A stretch of 64,000 nucleotides of DNA from Pyrus communis (Eukaryota > Streptophyta > Magnoliopsida > Rosales > Rosaceae). The stretch lies in contig NC_084818.1 in NCBI RefSeq assembly GCF_963583255.1, positions 11,348,222-11,412,221 of the forward strand. Direction: 5' to 3'. The notes under the pieces were generated by a model. That model saw nothing but the letters and a program-made list of their open reading frames with translations, was not told the DNA's origin and did no database searches. Shown here piece after piece: positions 1 through 9,588 of this stretch. A program made the position numbers and the translations under genes. Each line of letters opens with the position of its first letter. The stretch's first letter is position 1.

Positions 1-1
1 C

Positions 2-436
2 TCTCTCCTCGGCTTCATCCGAAGCCTCATTTTCTCGTTCTTCCACTTTCTGGGTCTCTCCGAATTTCTCGAAACCGACGACATCGTTTGGCCGGAGTCC
101 GGGTCCCACCTGCCGGAAAACCCATCCGCGTCGGCCCTCCTGATCAAGGAATTTCTCCCCGTCATCAAATTCCGCGACGTCGCCGGGGACCCTCCGGAGA
201 GCTGCGCCGTCTGCCTGTACGAGTTCGAGGTGGAGGACGAGATTAGGTGTTTGACGAATTGCAAGCACATTTTTCACCGGGCGTGTTTGGACCGTTGGAT
301 GGACCACGATCAGAAGACGTGCCCGCTTTGTAGGACGGCGTTCGTGCCCGATGAGATGAGCGATGAGTTTAATCAACGGCTCTTTGCCGCCTCTGAGATT
401 GACCATGATTATTACAGTGAGTACAGTTCGGTTTGA
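2..436 (+). CDS. BRH1: RING-H2 E3 ubiquitin ligase, BRH1-like (5' truncated by window edge)
   Basis: The frame is open from base 2 to the TGA at 434-436, giving 144 C-terminal residues; the start lies outside the window. A hydrophobic N-terminal stretch (visible residues 5-19) is followed by a C3H2C3 RING finger: C68-x2-C71, C87-x-H89-x2-H92-x2-C95, C107-x2-C110, with the family signature LDRWMDHDQKTCPLC. The order (hydrophobic anchor, variable linker, RING, short tail ending near FNQRLFAAS) matches the small brassinosteroid-responsive RING-H2 (BRH1/RHA) family of about 165-170 residues, so perhaps 20-25 residues are missing. Family knowledge: such proteins are membrane-associated E3 ligases that recruit an E2 through the RING. 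No intron is seen, as usual for the family. The BRH1 assignment rests on recalled similarity; another RHA paralogue is possible. Confidence 0.9.
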   Translation, partial: SLLGFIRSLIFSFFHFLGLSEFLETDDIVWPESGSHLPENPSASALLIKEFLPVIKFRDVAGDPPESCAVCLYEFEVEDEIRCLTNCKHIFHRACLDRWMDHDQKTCPLCRTAFVPDEMSDEFNQRLFAASEIDHDYYSEYSSV

Positions 437-1504
437 GGAAGCTGGACTTGGTGGGTTTTTTTGTTGACCTTCTAATTGGTAAAATTTCAGCATAAAATGT
501 AAATACACATGAAAATTTGGTGCCAAATAAATGAAATTTTGGTGCCAAATTTGAAGAAGTACAAGAAAAAAACAGGGAAAAGAGAGAAGATTTTGAATCA
601 TTTCTCTCTTTTGTTTTTGTATATTTCGATATTGAAATACAAATGCTACATGACTCTCCTTCTTATCATCTATACATATACTTTTATCTTATTCGATCTT
701 AAATCCGGATAAAAAAAAAAACATCAGGTAGTCGACAGCCGACAAATCTATCCGTGTAATTCTGTACTCAGCAATTTGCTGGTATATTTTATGGGATTTT
801 TTTGTTAATGATTTCGCTTTAGAGTCAAGTCAATGACTTCAGGAAATGTGTTGGTGGGAATTTTTTATATTCTTTTTTAATATTTAAAAGGGAAAAGGAC
901 GTATAAAGGAGGGGTTTCGGCCTTTTGGGTGCAAAAGGAGGCGGCAATGCCAATTATGCCAATTACGGATTAGAAGAGTGGAGAGGCAGTATTGCTTGGG
1001 TTTTATGCCAATTTTCCACCCAAACTCTCATTTTTAGTGCAGGTGTGTCGTCTCTGTCAAATTTCATTGAAAATTGTATCAAAACTCATCACGTATTGCG
1101 CACTTGATCAATTTTTGTGCATGTTTTAATCACTCGAAGACCTCTAGGTGAACTGGGATCAAAATTTTGTTGACTACACCTTGTTTTCGAAGAGGCTGAC
1201 TACGTGTTCTACAGACTTTAATCAATTGAATTCTTACTCAAAGTCCCTCAAGATCTTTAAGTGAAAAAATACCTTTGAAAAAGGTCTTACATATGTTAAA
1301 GCTGATACGTTTTGATTAAAATTTTCACGAAATAACATAGAGGTAGTACATTCACATTAAAGCATCAATTCGGGTGGTGAATTTGCAAGTTTTTAAAGTT
1401 TAGGTGGTATTTGTGCATACTTTTAATAATTTTGGTGGTTATTATGCAATTTTCATTTTTATGGTTTAGTCGACGTTTTTAAAGTGTCAATATACATTTA
1501 TTTT
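437..1504. other. 3' flank of the RING gene, AT-rich, no gene seen
   Basis: AT-rich sequence that should contain the 3' UTR (an AATAAA-like AAATAAATGAA is near 526). Around 700-745 a short stretch, CGGATAAAA..CATCAGGTAGTCGACAGCCGAC, resembles the 5' part of the 5S-containing retroposon at 59.2 kb. I see no supported coding region; the small open frames are AT-rich and lack recognisable domains. Confidence 0.5.
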
Positions 1505-1650
1505 TAGCAAACGATATTGTCTACACTGCGGGAGTGGGTTAAGTCTCACAATGAGCTAGCAATAATGTCGTTCAAATTCGCCTCTGGTAATAATTAAACC
1601 TAAGACCTATAACTTACAAATGAAGAAAAATACTACTGTACTACATGGCA
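1505..1650 (-). repeat. Dispersed repeat fragment, related to 7905-7965 and 14510-14584
   Basis: On the minus strand this reads TTCATTTGTAAGTTATAGGTCTTAGGTTTAATT.. then GCGAATTTGAACGACATTATTGCTAGC, like the segment just before the Cassandra elements at 7.9 and 14.5 kb. The GGTTCAA-type core resembles a Pol III B box, so a tRNA-derived SINE is possible, but no complete A and B box pair or TSD was found. Confidence 0.35.
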
Positions 1651-1781
1651 ATAAACAGTTTCTTTACTTTATATAATTATGTGGTAGCGATTGAATGTAG
1701 GGAGCAGGGACGTTTTGTTCATATTGCTCGTCGGCAGCTGGTAAGACGGCCAATCGATTTATCCGGATCTAGTCAAAGCCA

Positions 1782-2164
1782 GTGGTGGTCAGAGATGCAA
1801 GTGGAAAGTTTGTAGCAGCAATGGCACTTGCTGGATTTTCGTCGCCACCTTTAGCAGAGATGATGGCAGCTCGGGCTGCCGTGCTGTTTGCGCGCGATTT
1901 GGAGGCTGCTTATGTGGAATTTGCAGGGGATGCACAGATGGTGATCGCTGCACTTCATCTGAGGACAATATGTCTCCGCTGGGGCATGTTATTAATGATG
2001 CTAGACATTTTCTGTACTCGATTCCCCACTCGCGACTGTCTTTCACTAAACGGGAGGCTGACAGGGTTGCACACCGCTTGGCTCGGTTGTGTCTTTTTAG
2101 GGATGGACAAAACCTATGGCTTGAGGAACACCTTGACATTACTGAGGTAAGTTTAGACTTGTAA
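1782..2164 (+). pseudogene. Non-LTR (LINE) retrotransposon remnant: RNase H-like domain, frameshifted
   Basis: Two overlapping frames together read as the plant LINE-type RNase H domain (RVT_3). The first (1782 to about 1965) has VVRDASGKFVAA, AEMMAARAA and EFAGDAQMV; the second (1970-2164) has SPLGHVINDARHF and SFTKREADRVAHRLARL, the usual C-terminal catalytic part with the late Asp-x-x-AH. The shift between frames at about 1965 and the absence of a reverse transcriptase upstream show this is a dead 3' fragment. A poly-T/A-rich stretch follows at 2188-2200. Confidence 0.7.
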
Positions 2165-2561
2165 TTTTAAGATGCGGGATGCTCTTTTTTTTTTTTAGAT
2201 CGGGTTAAAATTTCCGACAAAATTTTTACATGTATGCACCTGTTCCTCTTTTGTATATATTTCCTTACCTTATTTATGAATATCGTACTTCTTTAAAAAA
2301 AATTAACGGCTTGAATTTAATAAGATATAAGATCCAATTATATTTTCTTACCAAAATTTATAAATTCTTAGGAATTTATTTGGTGACAACCACCAATTTT
2401 GGATATGTTTGAATCTTTCAAACCTGTTGAAAACTTTGTGAGTCACGATGGCTTACCTAATTATATTTGCCCTCCTCTACTTTTACTAATTAATCACAAG
2501 TTGATTGGTATTACTGTAAATTGCTTGTCTAATGAAAGTGATTTATGATTATCCATCACAT

Positions 2562-2795
2562 GGAAAAGAATCCTTGCGGGGTCCTTTTCCTAGAGATCTG
2601 GGGAATTATGTGATGGTGTTCGTTTATCGTACATCGTGCGGTTAGAAATCATTTTAAAATTGAAAATTATATATAAATAATACCTAACGAAAACTGATCG
2701 CACGATTTATGATGAACGGTCACGATCATGAAATCCTCGGGATCCCCATGAAAAGAATCTAACAAGGATCCTTTTCCCTATCACATGTTTACCAA
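2562..2795. repeat. MITE-like element with imperfect terminal inverted repeats
   Basis: The left end (AAAAGAATCCTTGCGGGGTCCTTTTCC..) and the right end (..AAGAATCTAACAAGGATCCTTTTCCC) are imperfect inverted copies, and the inner parts also pair (CGTACATCGTGCGGTTAG with CTGATCGCACGATTTATG). Size about 230 bp and no coding capacity fit a non-autonomous DNA transposon. TSD not identified. Confidence 0.5.
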
Positions 2796-3189
2796 CCTTT
2801 CCTTGTCAACAATATAACATTCATTTCATCCGGTCTTCCTTCACATACAAATGCTAAATAGACTCTTAAAATGAGACTATCTACCAACTTTTTGCTACCT
2901 CACAATTTAATATCAATTTTTGAACTGCAAAAAACATAAAGTGGAAGAAAGTTTTACTTTTAAAAAAGTTTCCTTAGCATTTCTCTCATTCACATCATCA
3001 TAGCATCGTCCTCTAATAGGAGCTGTCGTTGATTTTAGTTTGGCTAGTTTGAGTAACGTGCTACTCTTTGTACACGCACATTCGAATTTATGAGTCGTAG
3101 TTTAAATTAAATTGATTATCGCTTAGATAATTTTATTTGGTTACTATTTATTCTTCGAAATGTATAAGCATGAAATTACTTTTTTTTTC

Positions 3190-3600
3190 TTTTTCATTCT
3201 TCATTTGAAAAAATTTAATTTATTGATTTGCCTCCTAAAATTGTCTCTAAGCCTTACTTTACCACCTGAAATTGGATTTATTTATCTTTGCCTCCTGAAT
3301 CTGCTAAAATCGAGGCATTTCACTCTATTTCTGTCAATTATATCTCATGTACATTAAATGAAATGGTACTTTAGATATTTCATACTATTCTGGCAGAGAT
3401 GAGCCATTGTGGTTGACGAGGTATGAAAGTTTTTAGAATGCTCTAAATCTCTAAATATGACAAATCTTTGTTAGCGTGGACGTAAACATGGTGAAATGGT
3501 TCGATTTTGGCAAATTTCAAAGGTAAAATGAAACAAATCCAATTTCATAAGGTAAAGTGATATTAGAGGGCGATTTATGAGGACAAATCAAAAAATAAAC
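3190..3600. repeat. Inverted-repeat element, related to 21971-22832
   Basis: The left arm has TTGATTTGCCTCCTAAAATTG.. and ACCACCTGAAATTGGATTT; the right arm has AAATCCAATTTCATAAGGT and GGGCGATTTATGAGGACAAATCA, its reverse complement with mismatches. The wording (CCTCCTRAAACTG, CCACTTTGCC-like) resembles the larger foldback element at 22 kb. Confidence 0.4.
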
Positions 3601-4283
3601 TCTTGAAAATATAGAAATTATCTACTAGTTCACGAATTTAAAGAAAAAAGAAAGATGAGTGCAAAGTGACTATTTTTCAATGCTTATGGAGAAATAAAAA
3701 TTTAACAATGCATTGCATAATTTTTGAAATTGGTATATGTGCTAGTTAGGCTAGTCTACTAGACATTGACGACGGAATTAGGAGATAAACTCACTTTAAT
3801 GGCATCGGTGTTGACGTCACTACATATGTATCACAAACCAATCACATATTATTATATATTTCAAATTTTTTTTTGCATGACAGTCCACGATTAATTTTAA
3901 ATACCTTTGTATTGACATTTTAACATTCTTTCCTTGCAGTCCACTCTCAGAGTCTCGAGTGTTGCAATTTAAAGTAACAAATCACGTTGATTCGTATGGC
4001 CTTCTCTGCATTCCCTTAACAATGGGAGCTTGATGAAGGTGAGAACTATCAATGAACAATTGACTCCTGAGAGACTTTCATGGAACAAACGCAACACTAT
4101 CGTGGCTTCTCAAACCACTAATTTCTCCACATTACCTTTATTAGTGACTCGGAACGTGATAAAAAATCTAAGGGCAACATGGAAGAAACAAATTTGGTTT
4201 CAAAAATGAAGTTCAATTAGGAAATTCCTGTATCTACTTTCATACCCATGTGACAGAATTTCGGTCTGCATTGTACCATCAGA
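3601..4283. other. 3' flank of the PLAC8 gene, nothing recognised
   Basis: AT-rich sequence downstream of the minus-strand PLAC8 stop codon. It should hold the PLAC8 3' UTR next to 4283. No domain, RNA gene or clear repeat was recognised. Confidence 0.4.
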
Positions 4284-6835
4284 TCACTTGGGAGGATCGG
4301 GATGGGTGCGGCTAGGAGGAGGAGGTTGAGGATAACCGTCGAGAGGAGAAATTGGTGGAGGTCCTGGAGGATACGGAGGAGCAGATGCAGATTCTGGAGT
4401 ATAACCAGGGGGTGGAGGAGGAGGTCCGAGGTTGTAAGGAAATTCTCCTGACTCTGGAGGAGGAGGATACGCGTGAGGTTTAGGCCCTGGAGGATATACT
4501 GGTTGCCCATATGCCGGTGGATGCATATATCCTACTGGCTGATGTCCATATCCTGCATGTTGATTTGGATACCCCGCATGTTGGTTTGGATATCCTGCCG
4601 GTGGATATCCCGCTGGTTGATTTGGATATCCTGCCGGTTGATTTGGATATCCTGTTGGTGGAGGTGAACATCCAGCGTGTGGATGTTGATATCCGGCATG
4701 AGGAGAAACTGGTTGATCATTCCGTGACATCTGCTGCATCGGAGGAACTGCCATCACGAGCGGCGGACCAAGCTTGCCATCCCTTTTGTCCAGTTCAATC
4801 TTGTGCTGGGTCTGCATAACTCCAACTCAATGTTTGCTTGTTACAATAGAGATTAATCGCCATGAAATTAGAGGATTTTATCAATTGTATCAGTAATGTA
4901 GGGTTGGAGACGAAGTTTTTAGTATCTTAGAGCAAAAGGGTTCAGGGATTACAGTTCAAATTTCATTGATTTATCAAAATTCATGCATCAAGTTATATAA
5001 GCGAAAAAATCAGAAGTTCAATGCTTTTAAAATGCACTTGATCACTAATTTATTGCATACCTGCATGCAAGCACAGACCCTGAAAAAAAAGACCAAGTCA
5101 GAATCAGTAAAAGGTGTAACGAGCTCCCGTCTGAATGAGTCAAGAAGGGTGGAATGAAGGCCTTACGAGCAAAACACCGTGTCAGCTATACAGTTCAACA
5201 CACTGGAAATATCTGAGAGCTCCTCGCTTCCAGTTAAGCAAGCAATCAAGGAGCATATACACGCAATTTGGCTGAGGCAGAGCATACATCCCTACAAAAG
5301 AATGTCATGTTGGAGCGAGAAGGATATCATAATATGTGTAGACAGAGAAAAAATTGTAAACATAAACATCAAGACAGATGAGAGATTACAATAATGCAGT
5401 TGTCGCACGGTGTTGTTTGTATATTGAACTCATCTTGGATTAGAAAGCGTGTCGAGGAAACTGAACTTGAAAAGCAGCAGCAGACCTGAAAACAACAAAG
5501 TATGCAAACATATATAAGGTAAAAGTTTCGTGGATGTCGATGTCTAGGAAAATGCAGTAATAGAGCGCACAAGGTGAGGAATACCTACATGGATCGCTAC
5601 ATGTAGTAATAGATGAGTTAAGCCTGAATTTGTTCTTTAAAAAATGATGAATACCACATCACTAAACGCGTAAATTACAACAACAAAACAATGTGATTAA
5701 TACCTCCGTAACAAGACACAATTGAGGACAGCGCCTTTCTCCAAACTTTCCACTGCATGGCATATATCCGGCACAGCATGTGTACCTGTAACGCAGAATA
5801 TCACCAAGCTAGTGTTCAAGAATCGCAATCTTTCTGTAATGATCAGGAGTATCTGGAAATAAATGTAATTATTAGTTACAGTTACCTTGACATATCATTG
5901 TAAAGAGCTCGTTTGCGTAGGAGGTATGAAACACACGGAGCACTGTCATGTAATGAAGAAAAATTAGATTGCAGAATGCAAGAAACAAGGCATCTCTCCA
6001 TAAAGCACAAGTCTGAGTACCGAAAAATCAAAACGAGCAACCATATCGCCAGTACCAAAGTGTCACGATGAAATTGTTGATACGAGAACATCATACCAAA
6101 CAGTCTTACAGCAAAAGTAGAAACATATCTAATCGATAAGTGAGCTAAATGCAACAACTTAAGAATGCACCACAGAGATATGAGTGCTTACCAGAGACAT
6201 GCCAAGCAAAAATCTGCATAACAAACAGAACATAACAAGATTAAATTTCGGGTCAGATCAAATGCACATAAAGAAAGAAATACCAGAATCCAAACATAAA
6301 AATTAAAGCCAATTCGAGTTGATGATGTTAGCGAATTCAAATTTTCCGATTTCTTTGAGATAAAACACCAATTTATTTGTCTATTTTCTTACACTCATTT
6401 TCCCAATTAACTTTCAAATTTTCTTATACATACTAAACCTCAAAATCCATTCAGCCAAAAAAGAAAACTAAAAAACAAATTAAATATCCCCATCCCATCT
6501 GCATGGAGCTCACTAAGTTTTCCCAGTAGTACTCAAATCTTTTATTTCCATATTCATTTCTTCGTTTTTGTTTTACCTACATTTTCTTATAGACAAATCA
6601 TCAAAGACGTAACAAAGAATGAAATTCCAATCAAAACAGTGGAACACATCCCCCGATTCATAACAGAAACAAAGAAAATCCTCTGTTTTTTTTTGCCTCA
6701 CATGGCAACCAAACAGAAACTAAACAACAATGTACATCGAACCGATACAAATCGCTACTTACAGGAAGTATCAGCGGTCGCGGTGTCCATCAAACCGGCG
6801 TGCCATAGATTCCGGTACCCCTGACGGACCTGCAT
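4284..6835 (-). CDS. PLAC8 family cysteine-rich membrane protein with GYP/proline-rich tail, 8 exons
   Basis: Exons on the minus strand: 6835-6763, 6213-6192, 5942-5886, 5785-5704, 5485-5390, 5291-5167, 5079-5061, 4811-4284. All joins use GT-AG and keep phase; they total 1002 nt, 333 residues. The PLAC8 domain spans roughly residues 25-160: CLACLCAPCVSYLLRKRALY, then CCAGYMPCSGK, CCCFSSSVSSTRFLIQDEF, CDNCII, a hydrophobic stretch in exon 6, and CACMQTQHKIELDKRDGK. The C-terminal half (about 185-333) is a GYPNQ/GYPPA repeat followed by proline-rich sequence. Two exons are micro-exons (22 and 19 nt). Family knowledge: PLAC8 proteins are membrane-associated and include regulators of cell size and metal handling; this subgroup with the XYPPX tail has no settled function. 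ATG 6835 is chosen because it starts the conserved QxRxxYRNLWH segment. Intron 1 contains the left edge of a large tandem duplication, so two further exon 1 copies lie upstream. Confidence 0.88.
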
Positions 6836-7965
6836 TTTCCCTACCTGGTCTTGAATCCCCATTTTCTCTCGATCCAAACAGTCTCAAAATATTCCGAGAA
6901 CGAAAGTTTATTGTAATGCGATCGAAATACGAAAATCGCAAACCAAAAACCACTCGCCGACAGAGAGAAGAAAGGATTTGTGGCGAAATTGAAGCGTTGA
7001 TTTCAATAATCGCGAAGAGCGATTACCTTTTTTTGTTATATATATATGCGTAACTGCGTACATGCAGGCAAAGCTGGTGGACGAGCGAGGTGAAATTACG
7101 TTCGAGGAGCTGACGAGATTGTGTGAGGGGAGAACAGCTGTAATTTGATATGTCCAAATATGTAATTTAGGAGGTTGGGAGCTTAAGTCGCATATTTGCA
7201 TGTGATATAGCGTACGTAAGTGGGGGAAAGATTTTTCTGTAACATTACATGTTATTTTACAGTTGGAGGAAAGTTTTTTGTTTTTGTTTTTTTCCCATAT
7301 CTTTTTAATTTTATAATAATATGTGATGTTTTGTCCCATGTTACTAACACAATGAAAAATCTCCTCAATTATGGGCGGGAATTACATTTTATGATAAACT
7401 CTTCAAACAAATGTAACTATGAGGACTAAAGTGAAACTTGAAGTAATCTACAGGGACCAAAAGTGATATTAACTTTAATATTTGGGTTGATTTTAATGCT
7501 TACTTAATTATTGACCCATTGTACGGCTTCAAAAAAAAAATTTGCCCCCATCACCTCTCTTTGAAAGTTTAGAATTAAAATATCAAATGAAATGAAATAA
7601 AATCTCTCAAGTAATCAAAGAAAAATAATCCTACATAAGATATAAATTAAATAAATTACTGTTTATACAATAAAAAACTAAACTTTTTGAAATGGTAGAA
7701 TATGCGATTAAGAGTGTTTGCCTCTACACCCTATATTAATATAGGGAGAGTAAATTTTCTTCATGCGAAAAAAGCGTTTCTAAAATTATCTTGGATAAAC
7801 AATTAGTTTTTTCGTTCTTTTTCAAATAACCCACATCAACAATCGGAAAATAGCTATATAAGGAATTAAGATTTGTCAAGAGTTTTAGTGATATTCATCT
7901 TCATTTGTAAGTAAGAGGTTTCAGGTTCAAGTATCGCCAAATGAAAATTTGAACCACATTATGCT

Positions 7966-8615
7966 TGTATCATCCCACATCGCCCAGGGGAGTGGATCTT
8001 GTAAGCCTTATATATATATTCTCATCTCTACCTAGCACGATACCTTTTGGGAGCTCACTGGCTTCGGGTTCCGTAAGAACTCCGAAGTTAAGCGAGTTCG
8101 CGCAAGAGCCATCCCAAAATGGGTGACCCACTAGGAAGTTCTCGTGTGAGTTCCCAGAAACAAAATCATGAGGGTGTGGTAGGGGCTCATAGCAGACAAT
8201 ATTGTGCTACAGTGGAGTCAATCCAGGGATGTGGTGGGGGCCCCGGCCGGGATGTGACAATTTGGTATTAGAGCCAATCCCTGGAAGTGTGCCGATGAGG
8301 ACGTTAGGCTCCTAAGGGGGGTGTATTGTAACATCTCACATCGCACATTGGAGTGAATCATGTAAGCCTTATATGTATATTCCCATCTCTACCTAGCATG
8401 AGGCTTTTTGGGAACTCACTGACTTCGGGTTCCATAGGAACTTCGAAGTTAAGCGAGTTCACGCGAGAGCCATCCCAGGATGGGTGACCCACTGGGAAGT
8501 TTTGTGTGTGAGTTCCCAGAAACAAAACCGTGAAAGTGTGGTAGGGGCCCAAAGCGAACAATATCGTACTACGGTGGAGTCGGGCCAGGGATGTGGTAGG
8601 GGCCTGGATGTGACA
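7966..8615 (+). mobile_element. Cassandra TRIM retrotransposon (5S-carrying LTRs), copy A
   Basis: Two direct LTRs (7966-8259 and 8327-8615) begin TGTAWCATC and end ATGTGACA. They flank a short interior with a primer-binding site, TGGTATTAGAGCC (8263-8275, complementary to initiator Met tRNA with one change) and a purine tract before 8327. Each LTR holds a 5S rRNA-like block: AACTCCGAAGTTAAGCGAG, then GGGTGACCCACTRGGAAGTT. There is no coding capacity, as known for Cassandra. The 5-bp flanks (ATGCT, ATTTT) do not match, so one side may be recombined. Confidence 0.85.
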
Positions 8616-8634
8616 ATTTTAGTCATCTCCAACT

Positions 8635-9554
8635 CTTGGGTTAAAGTTTAAAATTTTAACCCAGAAAATTTAGGTGGAAGTGGTTTTTTTTTTTTTCCCC
8701 TTCAATGTTTATGGGTTAAAATTTTAGCCTGAAATTATTAAAGAATGAATTAAGACTAAATTTTATTTTTCGTTAACTTTTTTCAAATAATTTTTGTAAC
8801 ATCCCATATTGCCCAGGGGAGTGGCTCCTGTAAGCCTTATATGTATATTCCCATCTCTACCTAGCACGAGGCATTTTGGGAGCTCACTGGCTTCGAGTTC
8901 CGTAGGAACTTTGAAGTTAAGCAAGTTCACGCCACTGGGAATTCTCGTATGAGTTCCCAGAAACAAAACCGTGAGGGCGTGGTCGGGGCCCAAAGCAGAC
9001 AATATCGTGCTACGGTGGAGTCGAGTTCGAGATGTGGTGGGGGCCCAGGCTGGGATATGACAATTTTTATGAAGATTATCGTGATTTATTTTTATGAACA
9101 TTTTAACCTAAAAATATTTAAATTCCGAGAAAAGTTGAAAATTCACTAAACCGAGCCCATGAAACATGTATTTATAGAGTTTTTGGGTAAATTTTGGTTT
9201 TTTTTTTTTTTTAAATTCTTCTAGTCGCTGGATTTAATTTTGGGCAATTAGACCTTTTTTTTTGTTTTTTTTTTTTTTACTATTAGATTTGATCATATTC
9301 GATCTCATCCGTTAGATTTAATGCATTGAAAATTTTAAATTGCCTAAATAAGTTTTAACTTAAAACTTTTTAGACCCAACCATTGGAGAAGGATTGTGTG
9401 TGTTTAAACCTAAATTTTGGGGGCCAACCTTTTAACCCTGACCTAAAATCTGCGTTAAATTGGCCAAAATTTTAGCTTTAAACCCAAAACTTATTTAGGC
9501 CCAATCATTTGAGAATAATTGGGTTAGTTTAAAACCTAAAATTTTCAACCCAAG
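8635..9554. repeat. AT-rich element with inverted ends, hosting a Cassandra solo LTR
   Basis: Starts CTTGGGTTAAAGTTTAAAATTTTAACCC and ends with the inverted form ..AAAATTTTCAACCCAAG. GGGTTAAAATTTTA-type words recur throughout. A Cassandra solo LTR sits inside. The same structure is in unit B (about 15255-16193). It could be a MITE or larger non-autonomous DNA element; no TSD was established. Confidence 0.35.
8795..9062 (+). mobile_element. Cassandra solo LTR, copy A
   Basis: A single LTR (TGTAACATCCCATATTGCCC .. GGGATATGACA) flanked by a perfect 5-bp TSD, ATTTT (8790-8794 and 9063-9067). The 5S-like block is shortened: about 30 bp between GTTCACG and CCACTGGG are missing relative to other copies. 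A solo LTR with matching TSD indicates LTR-LTR recombination after insertion. Confidence 0.85.
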
Positions 9555-9588
9555 TGTAACATCTCATATCGCCCAGAGGAGTGGATCA
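9555..9588 (+). mobile_element. Cassandra LTR 5' fragment
   Basis: TGTAACATCTCATATCGCCCAGAGGAGTGGATCA is the first part of a Cassandra LTR, cut off where the copia LTR begins (TGTAAGCTGATTTG). The rest of the LTR was not found on the other side. Confidence 0.6.

Noticed and set aside
4473..4819. Plus-strand open frames over the PLAC8 tail
   Set aside because: Shadows of the minus-strand GYP/proline repeat; composition (Trp/Ile repeats) is the mirror of the real frame.
7920..7965. tRNA gene (GGTTCAAGT box B-like)
   Set aside because: No acceptor stem, A box or anticodon arm can be placed; part of a dispersed repeat.
7966..8615. Genuine 5S rRNA gene cluster
   Set aside because: The 5S-like blocks sit inside paired LTRs with primer-binding site and purine tract, so they are Cassandra parts.
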